Shown here: positions 32,490-41,800 of the stretch, piece by piece
How positions within the stretch are numbered: position 1 is the stretch's first letter
Layout of the letters: every line of letters starts with the position of its first letter
Source of the DNA: a virus
Reading direction: 5' to 3' (one strand)
DNA: 63,132 bases
Virus record (IMG/VR): IMGVR_UViG_3300027759_000092
Span: 1 to 63,132 of that record
Notes under the pieces: generated by a model
What the model saw: only the letters and a program-made list of their open reading frames with translations
Database searches by the model: none
Told to the model about the DNA's origin: nothing
Translations under genes and position numbers: made by a program

Positions 32490-32861
32490 ATGTTATCTAA
32501 AAAAATTCGTGAGTACAAATTAGCCAACCCTAACGCCAAACCTAAAGAGATTGCCGAGGCAGTGGGATGCAAAGTTCCTTATGTGTATCAAGCACTGAAG
32601 TTTAAATCTGCAAAAGATCCAAAGGTTAAGCCGGAACCCAAGCCAACCGATGGTCAGCAGATACTGCGTAAAGAGATTACCCGTTTAAACGAGGAGATTA
32701 CGAAGTACAAGAACCTGACCAAGTTCCAAGAAGACAGGATTGCTTTCTTGGCAAGCAAGGTAAAGGACTTGAGATTGCACCACGAAGGCCTTGAGTACGT
32801 CATCTCTTACCTTGAGTCACGCCTTGGAATTGCGAGCAAAGATGATGGCGCTACAGTTTGA
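32490..32861 (+). CDS. Helix-turn-helix plus coiled-coil protein
   Basis: 123 residues. The N-terminal NAKPKEIAEAVGCKVPYVYQ is a helix-turn-helix, followed by a Lys/Pro linker and a long heptad coil (LRKEITRLNEEITKYKNLTK...). SD GGAGAG. GTTTAAAC encodes RLN in the coil. Possibly a DNA-organising or regulatory protein. Confidence 0.68.
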   Translation: MLSKKIREYKLANPNAKPKEIAEAVGCKVPYVYQALKFKSAKDPKVKPEPKPTDGQQILRKEITRLNEEITKYKNLTKFQEDRIAFLASKVKDLRLHHEGLEYVISYLESRLGIASKDDGATV

Positions 32862-33237
32862 AGCCCGTAAGGTTGCGTTAAAGCAAGACCGTACAGGTTT
32901 TGTTTTAACCATCGCTATCCACCCTGACGAAGTTCCCGAGGAGTTAATGCGGGACTTTGTTGGGGCTAGATATGGTTGTGCCTTTGTCCGGATACAGGAC
33001 GATGAATCAGCAACACCATACAGTAACCGAGTAGCTAAAGCGGGGATGCTTTGCCGCAACCCTGACTTCCAAGAGTTTTTGCTGTGCGACAACGAAACAG
33101 ATACCGCGCACATGTTGTGTAAACGGTGCGGGGTTGAGTCACGCACAGAGCTTAATGGAAACGCAGATGCTAAATATAAGTTTGACTTGCTACTCCATGA
33201 GTTTGAGTCCATAAGGAAAAACAATGACCCCTTCTAA
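32845..33237 (+). CDS. Conserved phage protein next to SSB
   Basis: 130 residues (ATG at 32845; 32842 also possible) overlapping the preceding gene. FEARKVALKQDRTGFVLTIA and HPDEVPEELMRDFVGARYGC are a pattern I recognise from phages with similar recombination clusters. C-terminal Cys residues (CKRCG) may bind zinc. Function not known. Confidence 0.65.
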   Translation: MALQFEARKVALKQDRTGFVLTIAIHPDEVPEELMRDFVGARYGCAFVRIQDDESATPYSNRVAKAGMLCRNPDFQEFLLCDNETDTAHMLCKRCGVESRTELNGNADAKYKFDLLLHEFESIRKNNDPF

Positions 33238-33538
33238 AAAACTAAAACCGTTTATGACTTACATAGACGATGCAGACTACGTAAAACTACGTAAGTTTGC
33301 TAAGACTAAGAAACTAACCATGGCTCAGGTTCTGCGGGAGGGATTGTCTATGCGGGTAGCGGTAGATAACCCCTACCTACAAGGTTTTAATGAGGGGCTA
33401 GATGCTTCCATCAAGATCATTAGCGGTCACCATGCGGCACAGATGAGGTTCCCGTCAGGGCAGTCATTTGCAGACCTGATGACGGACGAGATCATGAAGC
33501 AAAGACTCAGGAGCGAAGATGAAAATCTTAAAAGGTGA
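33224..33538 (+). CDS. Ribbon-helix-helix-like protein
   Basis: 104 residues. MTYIDDADYVKLRKFAKTKK and LTMAQVLREGLSMRVAVDNP give the strand-helix-helix of a ribbon-helix-helix DNA-binding protein, followed by a helical C-terminus. It overlaps both neighbours. Possibly regulatory. Confidence 0.65.
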   Translation: MTPSKKLKPFMTYIDDADYVKLRKFAKTKKLTMAQVLREGLSMRVAVDNPYLQGFNEGLDASIKIISGHHAAQMRFPSGQSFADLMTDEIMKQRLRSEDENLKR

Positions 33539-33749
33539 CAAGAACCAATGCCAAGGTTGCAAGGAATACTTCAATAGCAACGGAGCATTTGAGAAGCACC
33601 GTACAGGTGTGTATGGTGTAAACAGAAGATGCAGAACCCCGGAAGAAATGCTGGCTCTGGGGTTCAGTGTAAACGCTAAAGGCTTTTGGATAACCAGCAA
33701 ACGTCCGGAGCATTTAAACCTAAGGGAGATCGAAGATGCTAACAACTGA
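33519..33749 (+). CDS. Small zinc-finger protein
   Basis: 76 residues. CQGCKEYFNSNGAFEKHRTG followed by RRC gives a C2HC-type finger often seen in small phage proteins. The C-terminal half is polar. It overlaps the ribbon-helix-helix gene by 20 bases. Probably nucleic-acid binding. Confidence 0.72.
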   Translation: MKILKGDKNQCQGCKEYFNSNGAFEKHRTGVYGVNRRCRTPEEMLALGFSVNAKGFWITSKRPEHLNLREIEDANN

Positions 33750-33915
33750 ACAACTGCGTCGCAAGGCAAGACAGATCTACAACAATGAATTGGCTCCTGA
33801 GCATATCAATCGCCACAACCAACGTAAGTGGGTTCGTGCAGTCCTAAGACTTGGCGATCATTGGTTGATTGCTAAACCACTAAGGAGACTTGATGCAATC
33901 GAAAGTAATACTTGA
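33736..33915 (+). CDS. Small basic hypothetical protein
   Basis: 59 residues: LTTEQLRRKARQIYNNELAP, HINRHNQRKWVRAVLRLGDH, W. It is below common gene-finder size limits but overlaps neighbours as a coupled gene and has an SD (GGGAGATCGAAG). I recall similar phage proteins with 'HNQRxWVRSV...LG..WLLA'. Function unknown. Confidence 0.65.
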   Translation: MLTTEQLRRKARQIYNNELAPEHINRHNQRKWVRAVLRLGDHWLIAKPLRRLDAIESNT

Positions 33916-34099
33916 GTTTACATACCCTGATGATGAGGACAGTTTACTGTTCGCCATCAAGGGGCCGGAGATGTACAGGGCACTGACAAACATAAAGATG
34001 GCAGTAACCGGCGGCTTTAGCACCAAGGCTGATTTAAACGCAGTGCTGGAACGAGTACGAGATTTAACTGACCAAATATTTGAGGAGTTAGGAGAATGA
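33893..34099 (+). CDS. Small hypothetical protein
   Basis: 68 residues from the ATG at 33893 (AAGGAG upstream; a TTG directly before it is less likely). [34 protein letters not shown]; alpha-beta composition as in small phage proteins that start with a beta-strand and end in a charged helix. Function unknown. Confidence 0.62.
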   Translation: MQSKVILEFTYPDDEDSLLFAIKGPEMYRALTNIKMAVTGGFSTKADLNAVLERVRDLTDQIFEELGE

Positions 34100-34464
34100 C
34101 AAACGAAGAACTGTTAGATACGTTTGCCCTTGAAGCTATGAAGGCATCAATTTTGCGTGGAAGTATAGCTAATGCATTTGCATTGTCTGTAGAGTGTTAC
34201 AACCTTGCGGAGCAAATGCTTATCCGAAGAAAATTAATTCTTGAAGGCAAAAAAGATTCAATATTGTTTAGGCCAATTGATGATTTTGAATTTACGGTTA
34301 GATCAATTAATTGTTTAAAAGCAGAGGGAATTTTTACAATTGATCAATTACTGCAACATTCCTCCAGCGATTTATTAAAAATGCCAAACTTAGGGCTTAA
34401 AAGTCAAAAGGAAATAATTGACGTATTAGCAATGCATGGCTTAGAACTGAGGAAGCTAATATGA
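34096..34464 (+). CDS. RNA polymerase alpha C-terminal-domain-like protein
   Basis: 122 residues. Residues 61-118 match the bacterial alpha-[23 protein letters not shown] and [21 protein letters not shown]69, N72, C73, G100, K102, S103 and E106 align with E. coli R265, N268, C269, G296, K298, S299 and E302, the DNA-contact set. Residues 1-58 are a helical non-alpha domain instead of the assembly domain. It may bind promoter UP elements or activators in place of the host domain. Its codon use is more A/T-rich than its neighbours. Confidence 0.85.
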   Translation: MTNEELLDTFALEAMKASILRGSIANAFALSVECYNLAEQMLIRRKLILEGKKDSILFRPIDDFEFTVRSINCLKAEGIFTIDQLLQHSSSDLLKMPNLGLKSQKEIIDVLAMHGLELRKLI

Positions 34465-34646
34465 CAAACGAAGAGAGAGAGATGGACTTAACACTTGCAG
34501 ACCTACAGGATGAAAACCGTAGGTTGAAGAGAGTTGAGCAAGCGGCACAGGCCGTTGTCAAATCATTCAGTAATAGTATTGATTACCACACTTGGGATGA
34601 AGCCCTTGACAAGCTAGAGGCGGTGCTCAAGGAGAAGAACACATGA
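34461..34646 (+). CDS. Small coiled-coil protein
   Basis: 61 residues ([20 protein letters not shown] start region), a helical coil then [14 protein letters not shown]. Coupled to the alpha-CTD-like gene by a 4-base overlap, so the two could act together. Function unknown. Confidence 0.6.
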   Translation: MTNEEREMDLTLADLQDENRRLKRVEQAAQAVVKSFSNSIDYHTWDEALDKLEAVLKEKNT

Positions 34647-34885
34647 CAAGCAGAACACATACACCCAAAGATGTAAAAAAGATTGAATCTAACTATGCTT
34701 TAAACGTATGGGAGAAGGCGCTGGGGTGGCGCAAGCGGCAGATGATCATGAAGCAACTTGATCCTATATCTAACAAGATACGGAACGACACTTTAGAAGA
34801 GGTGGCTAAGGAGTTTGAAGCCATGAAGAACGGTGGAGATACAACTGCAAGCTTTGCAGTCTATGTGCGGAGCCTTAAGAAATGA
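34643..34885 (+). CDS. Small hypothetical protein
   Basis: 80 residues (SRTHTPKDVKKIESNYALNV start region), basic helical. It includes LNVWEKALGWRKRQMIMKQL. Overlaps both neighbours by 4 bases. No family recognised. Confidence 0.6.
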   Translation: MTSRTHTPKDVKKIESNYALNVWEKALGWRKRQMIMKQLDPISNKIRNDTLEEVAKEFEAMKNGGDTTASFAVYVRSLKK

Positions 34886-35067
34886 ATGGGTTTGTTAAAA
34901 GACAACTAAGTCTAAATAACATACAACCCCAGATGCATCAGTTTAAACAATGCGGTAAATGCCAGCAGGACAAGCCCCCGGAAGGAGGCATCCAGATGAG
35001 TTTAAACAAATGGTACTGCGCCGGGTGCTGGGCAAATAGAATTACACGCAAGCCAAAGAATTTCTAG
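34882..35067 (+). CDS. Small zinc-ribbon protein
   Basis: 61 residues with two pairs, CGKC and CAGC, separated by 26 residues (KCQQDKPPEGGIQMSLNKWY): a small zinc ribbon. Two GTTTAAAC sites fall inside it, encoding FK and SLN in different registers. Its stop codon lies inside the inverted repeat of the following RNA-like element. Confidence 0.68.
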   Translation: MNGFVKRQLSLNNIQPQMHQFKQCGKCQQDKPPEGGIQMSLNKWYCAGCWANRITRKPKNF

Positions 35068-35145
35068 CCAAGTGTGTTTTCCTTGTTACTCGTACTAGCC
35101 TTGTAGATGCGACTGTAGAGTAGCGGGATGAGAAGGACTTGGCTA
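35065..35145 (+). ncRNA. Candidate 81-base structured RNA element
   Basis: A perfect 9-bp closing helix, TAGCCAAGT with ACTTGGCTA at the two ends, encloses a second helix (TTACTC with GAGTAG) and several small hairpins. It is tRNA-sized but lacks the T-loop consensus and a proper anticodon arm, so it is not a tRNA. It overlaps the stop codon of the upstream gene. Regulatory RNA or an attachment/recombination site are possibilities. Confidence 0.4.
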
Positions 35146-35183
35146 TGCGATGATTTTGACCTTCTTATTCCAAAAATAAACTA

Positions 35184-35220
35184 TGACGGGGGGCATAGAC
35201 GAATCTACTAACCCCCCACT
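35184..35220 (+). terminator. G/C hairpin, possible weak terminator
   Basis: GGGGGG (35188-35193) pairs with CCCCCC (35212-35217) across an 18-base loop; ACTTTATT follows. The short T-run makes it a weak terminator, or a processing hairpin before the gene at 35237. Confidence 0.35.
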
Positions 35221-35236
35221 TTATTAAAGGAAAAAA

Positions 35237-35422
35237 ATGCCCAGACCAAAACCTCCTATGCCGCTAAAGGGTAGGCAAGTAAGAATGTCAGACGTAGAGT
35301 GGTTGATGTTTTTAGAACTTGGCGGGGCTGATTGGTTAAGGAAATTTGTTAAACAAAAAGCCAAGCTTCCGTTACAACATTACAAGGATCAAAATGAACG
35401 AATGCAAAAAGGAATATTGTGA
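35237..35422 (+). CDS. Small basic hypothetical protein
   Basis: 61 residues with SD AAAGG. MPRPKPPMPLKGRQVRMSDV, then EWLMFLELGGADWLRKFVKQ; an RHH-like arrangement in which a basic strand precedes two helices. It may bind DNA. The next gene starts inside its end. Confidence 0.62.
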   Translation: MPRPKPPMPLKGRQVRMSDVEWLMFLELGGADWLRKFVKQKAKLPLQHYKDQNERMQKGIL

Positions 35423-35606
35423 CTTCATAGGCAGTAAGGCCTTTGAAGATGACAACGGGTGGAGTTACGAGGTTTGGCAGGCGGCCCAGCAGGCCGCGTT
35501 TAAACGACTGTCTACAAGGTTTGCAGGTTATGGAGACATTGATTACACGGGTCATGAGATAGCCCGATATGTAAACTTCTTGGCAAAGCAAGATGTACCG
35601 GAGTAG
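35394..35606 (+). CDS. Small hypothetical protein
   Basis: 70 residues from the ATG at 35394 (AAGGATC upstream). MNECKKEYCDFIGSKAFEDD, YEVWQAAQQAAFKRLS: the 'WSYEVWQAAQQAA' helix is a common phage small-protein segment. A GTTTAAAC site encodes AFKR. Function unknown. Confidence 0.65.
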   Translation: MNECKKEYCDFIGSKAFEDDNGWSYEVWQAAQQAAFKRLSTRFAGYGDIDYTGHEIARYVNFLAKQDVPE

Positions 35607-35889
35607 GAAGCTACTGGACATCGTCCGAGAATCACCCTGTCAGATATGCGGGGCGCAGGACGGGACGATAGTGGCCGCTCACTCCAACCAACAACGGGAC
35701 GGAAAGGGAATGGGCATCAAAGCCCATGACTACAGAATTGCCGCCTTGTGCTACACCTGCCACGCGGATATAGACCAAGGTCAGCGTTTAAACAAGGATG
35801 AGAGAAAGGCTGTCTGGGATGAAGCCCATCGCAAAACCATTGGTTGGCTCTTTGACAGGGGTCATCTTATTGTGACAGACCTTTCTTAA
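35593..35889 (+). CDS. YbcO/Ref-like HNH nuclease domain protein
   Basis: 98 residues. CQICGAQDGTIVAAHSNQQ, GKGMGIKAHDYRIAALC and CHADIDQG give the Cys4 zinc site and AHSN/CHxxID pattern of YbcO and Ref-type nucleases in lambdoid recombination modules. It would nick or cut branched DNA, complementing RusA. Its end overlaps the convergent giant gene by 23 bases with no terminator between. Confidence 0.78.
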   Translation: MYRSRKLLDIVRESPCQICGAQDGTIVAAHSNQQRDGKGMGIKAHDYRIAALCYTCHADIDQGQRLNKDERKAVWDEAHRKTIGWLFDRGHLIVTDLS

Positions 35890-38800
35890 TCTCTTGGATA
35901 TTGCTAGTCATAGAGATCAGTGCTTCGTTGATGGTTGACAGTTGTTCCCGCTTCTCATCAGGATCCATCTCCGAGGCACGGATCTTCCTAGCGTTTTCAA
36001 GCAATGGCTTCATCTTGGCATCCATATCTGTGATGAACCCACGAGCACCTAAAAGGCTTGCATTTTCTAAACCAAATAGGCGGTGTTTGCCTTCTATGAA
36101 GTTAGCAAGTTCTTCACCCTGACCACCCGCCTCAAGGGCGTTGACTGTTCGCACAGTCTCATCAACCGCCTTCTTCAGTTCAAAGTAAGCAGAGACAGAT
36201 CCCTTGGCTTCAGAGTCAATCATGAACCGTTTGAGGATTGGATACTGCTCAATCCTTAAAGATGGCTTTTGCTTATCGCTCATGGCATCAAAGATTGCAT
36301 CTATGGTGTTGACCATGTACATACCCATGGTTCCTGTGTACCCCTGAATAATGTGGTCAATCTTGATTGGCGATACGTTTAAAGCCTTACCAACTGTTTC
36401 TGCGATCTGCGTTGTATTGGGGCCAACTTGCAAACCGGGCCGAATTCCTTCTAAACCCTGACTGACGATGGGTCGCATCGTAAAGTAAGAGTAGTTAGTG
36501 GTTGCTTCCACCAAAGGCAAGACAGTCTGCGGGATGTAGTTAACACCAAAGGTACTACGCAGTGCACGTTCCATAGAGTTGGCTAAGTCTTCACCAGTGT
36601 CGTTGCCAAAGGCAAACGCAAGGATACGCTCAGGAATCACTTTAAACAGGACACCCACCTCAAACGGGATAGGTATACGAGCGTTGATCATTGGGAGGAT
36701 CCAGTTGTTATCCCTGACCTCTTGCTCCTGTTTCTTGTACTCATCATCGTCCTTCATCATGAACCAATACATGGAACTTAATGCCATCATGGTTGCACCA
36801 CGGATGAGGAAGTTCTTCTGAACCCGTCTTTGATGATCTGTCTTGCTTACACCCGCTGGCCTTGGAGCCATACCAGCGCGGTACAGAACATCTAAACCTT
36901 GGATACGTGCGTTTAAAAACGGTATAGCGGCAGTGACGATGCGGATGATTGGAGAACTACCTTTACGGTTAAAGTTCATGACCTCAGCGGCTTGACGGAT
37001 AGCCTCGGCTTCATTACCTGTACGTTTCATTACATCCTTGTAAACGGCAATACGGGTAGCGGCATCAGATGCTTCTGTGCCTTTCTCAAGGAATCCCCAT
37101 AGACTTGTGATGGGTCGCAAGGCTCTTTCGCTTTCAGTCTGAGTCTTGGACTTCTTACGAAGATCCTTAGCTAACTCACCGCCACTGGAAACTACGTCCC
37201 TAGAGAACTCATAACCACCGATAACACCTGCGTTTACCAACTTCACAAACTCAGGAGAGCGGTTAGCCATTACGCTACCAAAGTTGCGGATAGTATCAAT
37301 TACAGGAGTCATGTTTGCACCGCTAGTCGCATACGCAGACAAGGAGTCACGCATCATGTTGGCAAGCATAAAGCCGGGATCTTTGGTCACCAAGTTACGG
37401 AGCAAGTTGGCAGGGCCAGCCAAGATGCCAAGGAAAGGCATCTCTGGTAGGTTTAAACTCTGCATTGCATCAAACAGCAGGCGGTCAGACACAGCGTAGG
37501 AGACGGGGATACCGTTACGCAAAATGGTGACTGTGTTAGGAGCACTGGAGATTTGAGGCAACTGAGACGCAGTGCCCAAGAACAAGGCTTGGTCAATCGC
37601 TCTGGTAGCCGCAATGTTCTTCATGCCTGACTGAACAGAAGCCTGTGTGTTTCTTACAACAGTCTCAAGGAAGTCAGCAAGGGGAGCCTCTCCACCCTTG
37701 ATCTTCTTAGGAGCCTTGACGTTAGCCAAGCTTTGGAAGATATTCGGGCCGAAAGTTTCTTCACCCTCTAGCTGACGGTAGAAAGGAATGTAGTCGGCGT
37801 ACTTCTTAAAGATCTTGCCCTTCTCAGGGGTAAGTACACCAGTCTTGACCATGTAATCCACATGGCCGTTGTTGTAGTTAATCCAGTCAGCATGGACTTG
37901 TTTAAACTCAGGATAGAGAAGCTCTAAGTCCTTGGCAAACTGGATGTCCTTCTTGTCAAACAACTTCTCTTTGCCTTCAGCGTCTAAACGAGTACCCCGT
38001 TTAACACCTGAGTAGAACTGGAATGCCCGATAGATGTATGGGTCGCCACGTACAGCCAGCGGCATCAGCAACTCAGTCAAGCCTTTGACAGTACCGTTTA
38101 AATCACTGACTGTTGTGTAGCCCTTTTCGTAGACTGGCACACCACCTTTGGAATCTCCATAACCCATGACTGCGGCGGCAATACCTGCGGATGTGTCTGA
38201 TTGAAGAGCGGCGGCTTCTGCGCTTGCGTCTGCAAGTAGTTCAATGCCACCCATCGCCTGAGCTATCTTCTTATCGTTGACGCTCATCTGGTTGTAACGA
38301 TTAACTGCACTGGCACGGAACCTAGAGAATGACTCAGGAGAAATGGCGCTCATCATGCGCTCAACAAAGCCTTCTTCTTCACGGACAGTGGTTGTGCCCA
38401 AGATACTATCGTTAATGTCTGTACCGTTTTTGGTCTGAGCAATCTGATCAGCAATACTTGGGAAACTTAACTTAGCTCGGGGAGCTTTGTAATCTCCCGG
38501 CGACTCTTCCCGTGTAAACGGGAACGGGATAGAGAAGCTTTCACGCAATGCACCCTCTTGGGCGTAAATACGCTCAGGCCAGTTGGCTTGATAATCAAAT
38601 TTCTCGGGGTCAGTCTGCTCTGACCAACGAATATCGCTACGGATTTCCACAGGCATGGTTTCATAACCAGCCTTTTTAAGTGCCATAGCACGGTGTCTAC
38701 CCTCATGGCCTGTAACACGCAGATCTTTACCCTCACTGTCCATGTACAGGTATGGAATGCTTGTGAACTTAACACCCTTATCAATTCTGTCGGTAGCTTC

Positions 38801-41800
38801 AGCCAATTTAGTATCTTGCTTGCCAAGCTTGGCTAGGCCCAAGAAATCATTGATTGGCATGTCAATAAGCTTGTAGCGAGACTTAAAGCCTGTAGATGAG
38901 GCATCTGCCAAGGCTTTGCTATCGAATGCTTCATCAGCACTACGCAAGCTATAGCGGATGTCAGGGTTAAATCTGTCAAAGGTTCCTACATTGCCCGTGG
39001 CAGACTTAATCTGCGTTGGGCTATAGACTGCAAGGTTTTTGATGCCACCTTCACGAACATAGAAACCATCAAAACCTAATTTGCGGATGGCTTGCTGTAC
39101 GGTGCGGTTCTCAATCCGTTCCCAATTACCGGTTCGGATACTACCTTCTTCTTTATTGCCAATCCTACGGCCATAGCTGTCGGTACTATTGTTTAACTCA
39201 TCAACAACTTGCTGTACGTGGGCAGGATTATCGTAATCAAAAGGTTTTTCTGAGTAGACATACACGGGCATAATATTTTGCCCCGTTGTCATGCGACTTT
39301 TTAAGACTGCGCCGACATTATTTTTAACAGCCTCAGTAGTTAACGCTTCATTAACTGTACTTGTGTTGAGTCTATTGAACTCTATTTGGGTTATTTCTTG
39401 ATTATCAAAGGCAAGTTTGATGGCTTCTTTGACCAAGCGTTTTTGCTCGTTTTCCGGCAAAGTATAAAGCAATTCTTTTTTAATGTATTCTTCAGATGCG
39501 CTTGAAAAATCTGCGGCAAAATTAGGATCGTCCGTTAAAAATATAGCGCCCGCCTGTTTGGCTCTAAACTCAGAGATGTCCCGTGCAGTGCCGTGGTACA
39601 TGACTTTTGGCTGACCGGGTTCAACAATCTTTTTACCATCTTCAAAACGTACTGTTGGCTTTGTAACAATCTTGCTATTGCTAAACCACTGTTTAAACTC
39701 TGGGGTATCAGGAGCCTGACGCAGGCTAAAGCGCACGTCTTTAGTCTCACCAAACTCACCAGTGTTGCCTGTGGCTGACTTAACTTGGTTGGCATCAAAG
39801 ACTGCGAGGTTCTTCTTGCCGCCCTCTAATACTTGGAACGAATCAAAGCCCAAGGCCTTCAAGGAGTCTTGAACGTTGGCGCTTTCAATGTATGTCCAAT
39901 CACCATTTTCTAGGCGAGTAGATAGCTCTTCGGCAGTTTTGTAACCATGTCCATAAACTTGAATGCGGTTGGCATTCTCAGGGCTTGTATAGTTATTAGC
40001 CATGTAATCCATGATCTGCTGAACATGATCAGGATTCTCAAAGTCAAAAGGCTTCTCAGCACGTACCCACAATGGATAAATGTATGGCTTTCCTTGTTTC
40101 CTACCAAGGCGTTTTAATGCGGCAAAGAATTCCGCATCGTTAGGATTGGGGCTAACAAAGATTGGTCTGCGTTCAGCAAAGATGCTGAACTCATTAGGTG
40201 AGCCGTGGTACATAACCACAGGACGACCCTCTTCAGTCAAAACGCTGTCACCAAACCAGCGTTTAAACGCATCAGTTGTAGGCGGGGCTTTGCGGTAGGC
40301 CGCTCTTTCTGCGGCTTCGGGTGAACGGAAGAAGCTCTTGAGACTTAGCTTTGGCTTGCTAGTTACATCAGGCTCAATATTAGAATCCGTTGCCCACTCA
40401 GGCATCAACCCAATTTTTTGATCTGCGTAAATAGTATCTTCACCAGATGCGGTTTTATTAAATTCAGCATTGGGGCCAAAATTTACGTCTGAGTTTTGTC
40501 CCCTTGTGCCAGCAGTCATTGCTCTGGCGGCAAGTGGTGAATACATCCTAACGTGAGACTGGAAGGCGTTCTCTTCACCCTCTGCTCTAAATCCAAAACC
40601 TTCCTTAACATGACCATAAAAATCATGCGTTGCTCTAAACACCTCAACTACTCGGGCTTGTCTGCCGGAAATAATAATATCTGTTAAAGCTAAAGCAGGG
40701 TTGGTTCTGATTTGTTTTTCAGTAATGGCATCTTTGCCAAAACCACCATCAGCAGGGAAAACGTAAAGATGATTGTTGTTTATAACATCAAGTATTGCAT
40801 TACGTGGGTTTCCATAAGGATCCCTATTGTTAGGCATAAACTCAATTGTTATGCCCGTTTTAATCATGGCTTCGTATTGAGCAATAGTTTCCTTAGCCCA
40901 AGCGTCGTATGCCTCTTTTACATCTGCCGCAAGCGGTCTATTTAACATGCGGGCATATGTATTAGCCAGCAATGTTGAGAATTTTTTATCTAGTTTGTGA
41001 TAACTAGCCTGTTGGCGATATGGAATTCCCATTTTTTCCGCATACAAAATAGCCGCTTCTCTTGCGGGTATGTAGGGGCCAAATGTAACTTCAACGCCAT
41101 CAACTTTTACTTTTGCTGGTAATCCTTCAACCGGTTCTTCAAGGTACGGATACTTTGCCCTTGTCTCATCATCCAGTAGTTGTATGTCTCTTCGTACTCT
41201 TCGTTGGTCTGGAAGTTCTTGCGCTGAGGCTTTGAGTTTTCCAGTTCTTTGATTTTGTTTTCTAGATCCATACCCTTCTCCTTCTTCAAAATAATTCTTT
41301 ACGGCCCTAGCTTGTGCCGCTACTAATTCATCAGGGTCGTCATAGTACTCGCCGGGGCTTTGAGTCAAAGTTGTGCTGTCATCCGGATCGTAGGACATGT
41401 AAACAACGTCAGGCTCACCATTGTTAAAGGTTGTAAACGTTTGTTTATTCCATCCATCAGGAATGTAGTCTTCATTCCATCTCATGCGGCCAACAGATTT
41501 AAACCCGTTGGCATGATAAATTTCCGGAAGGACTGTATCAAATGCGTCAAGCCTTCTACCACCCTCTTGCACCGCAATTTGAAGCGAGGAATACGTAGAG
41601 CCTTTATGTGGGGGGCTTGAGAATACAGAAACGATATCGTCATTCTTAAGTGCAAAGCCTGCCTTGCCGTCCTTAGTCGTGAACAAACGCATCTTGGCGT
41701 AATCTTCTAAGGGGTATATGTAGACAGCCGCACCATATGGACTAGCGTTTTTAGATGCCTGAATGGCATCTGAATATGTTTCAGCATCCTCATTGCTGAT

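Noticed and set aside
38467-38826. Further nested frames in the giant gene (also 39535, 42235, 43357, 44173)
   Set aside because: Their products have unnatural composition, rich in Ser/Leu/Arg/Cys or Thr, and no convincing ribosome sites.
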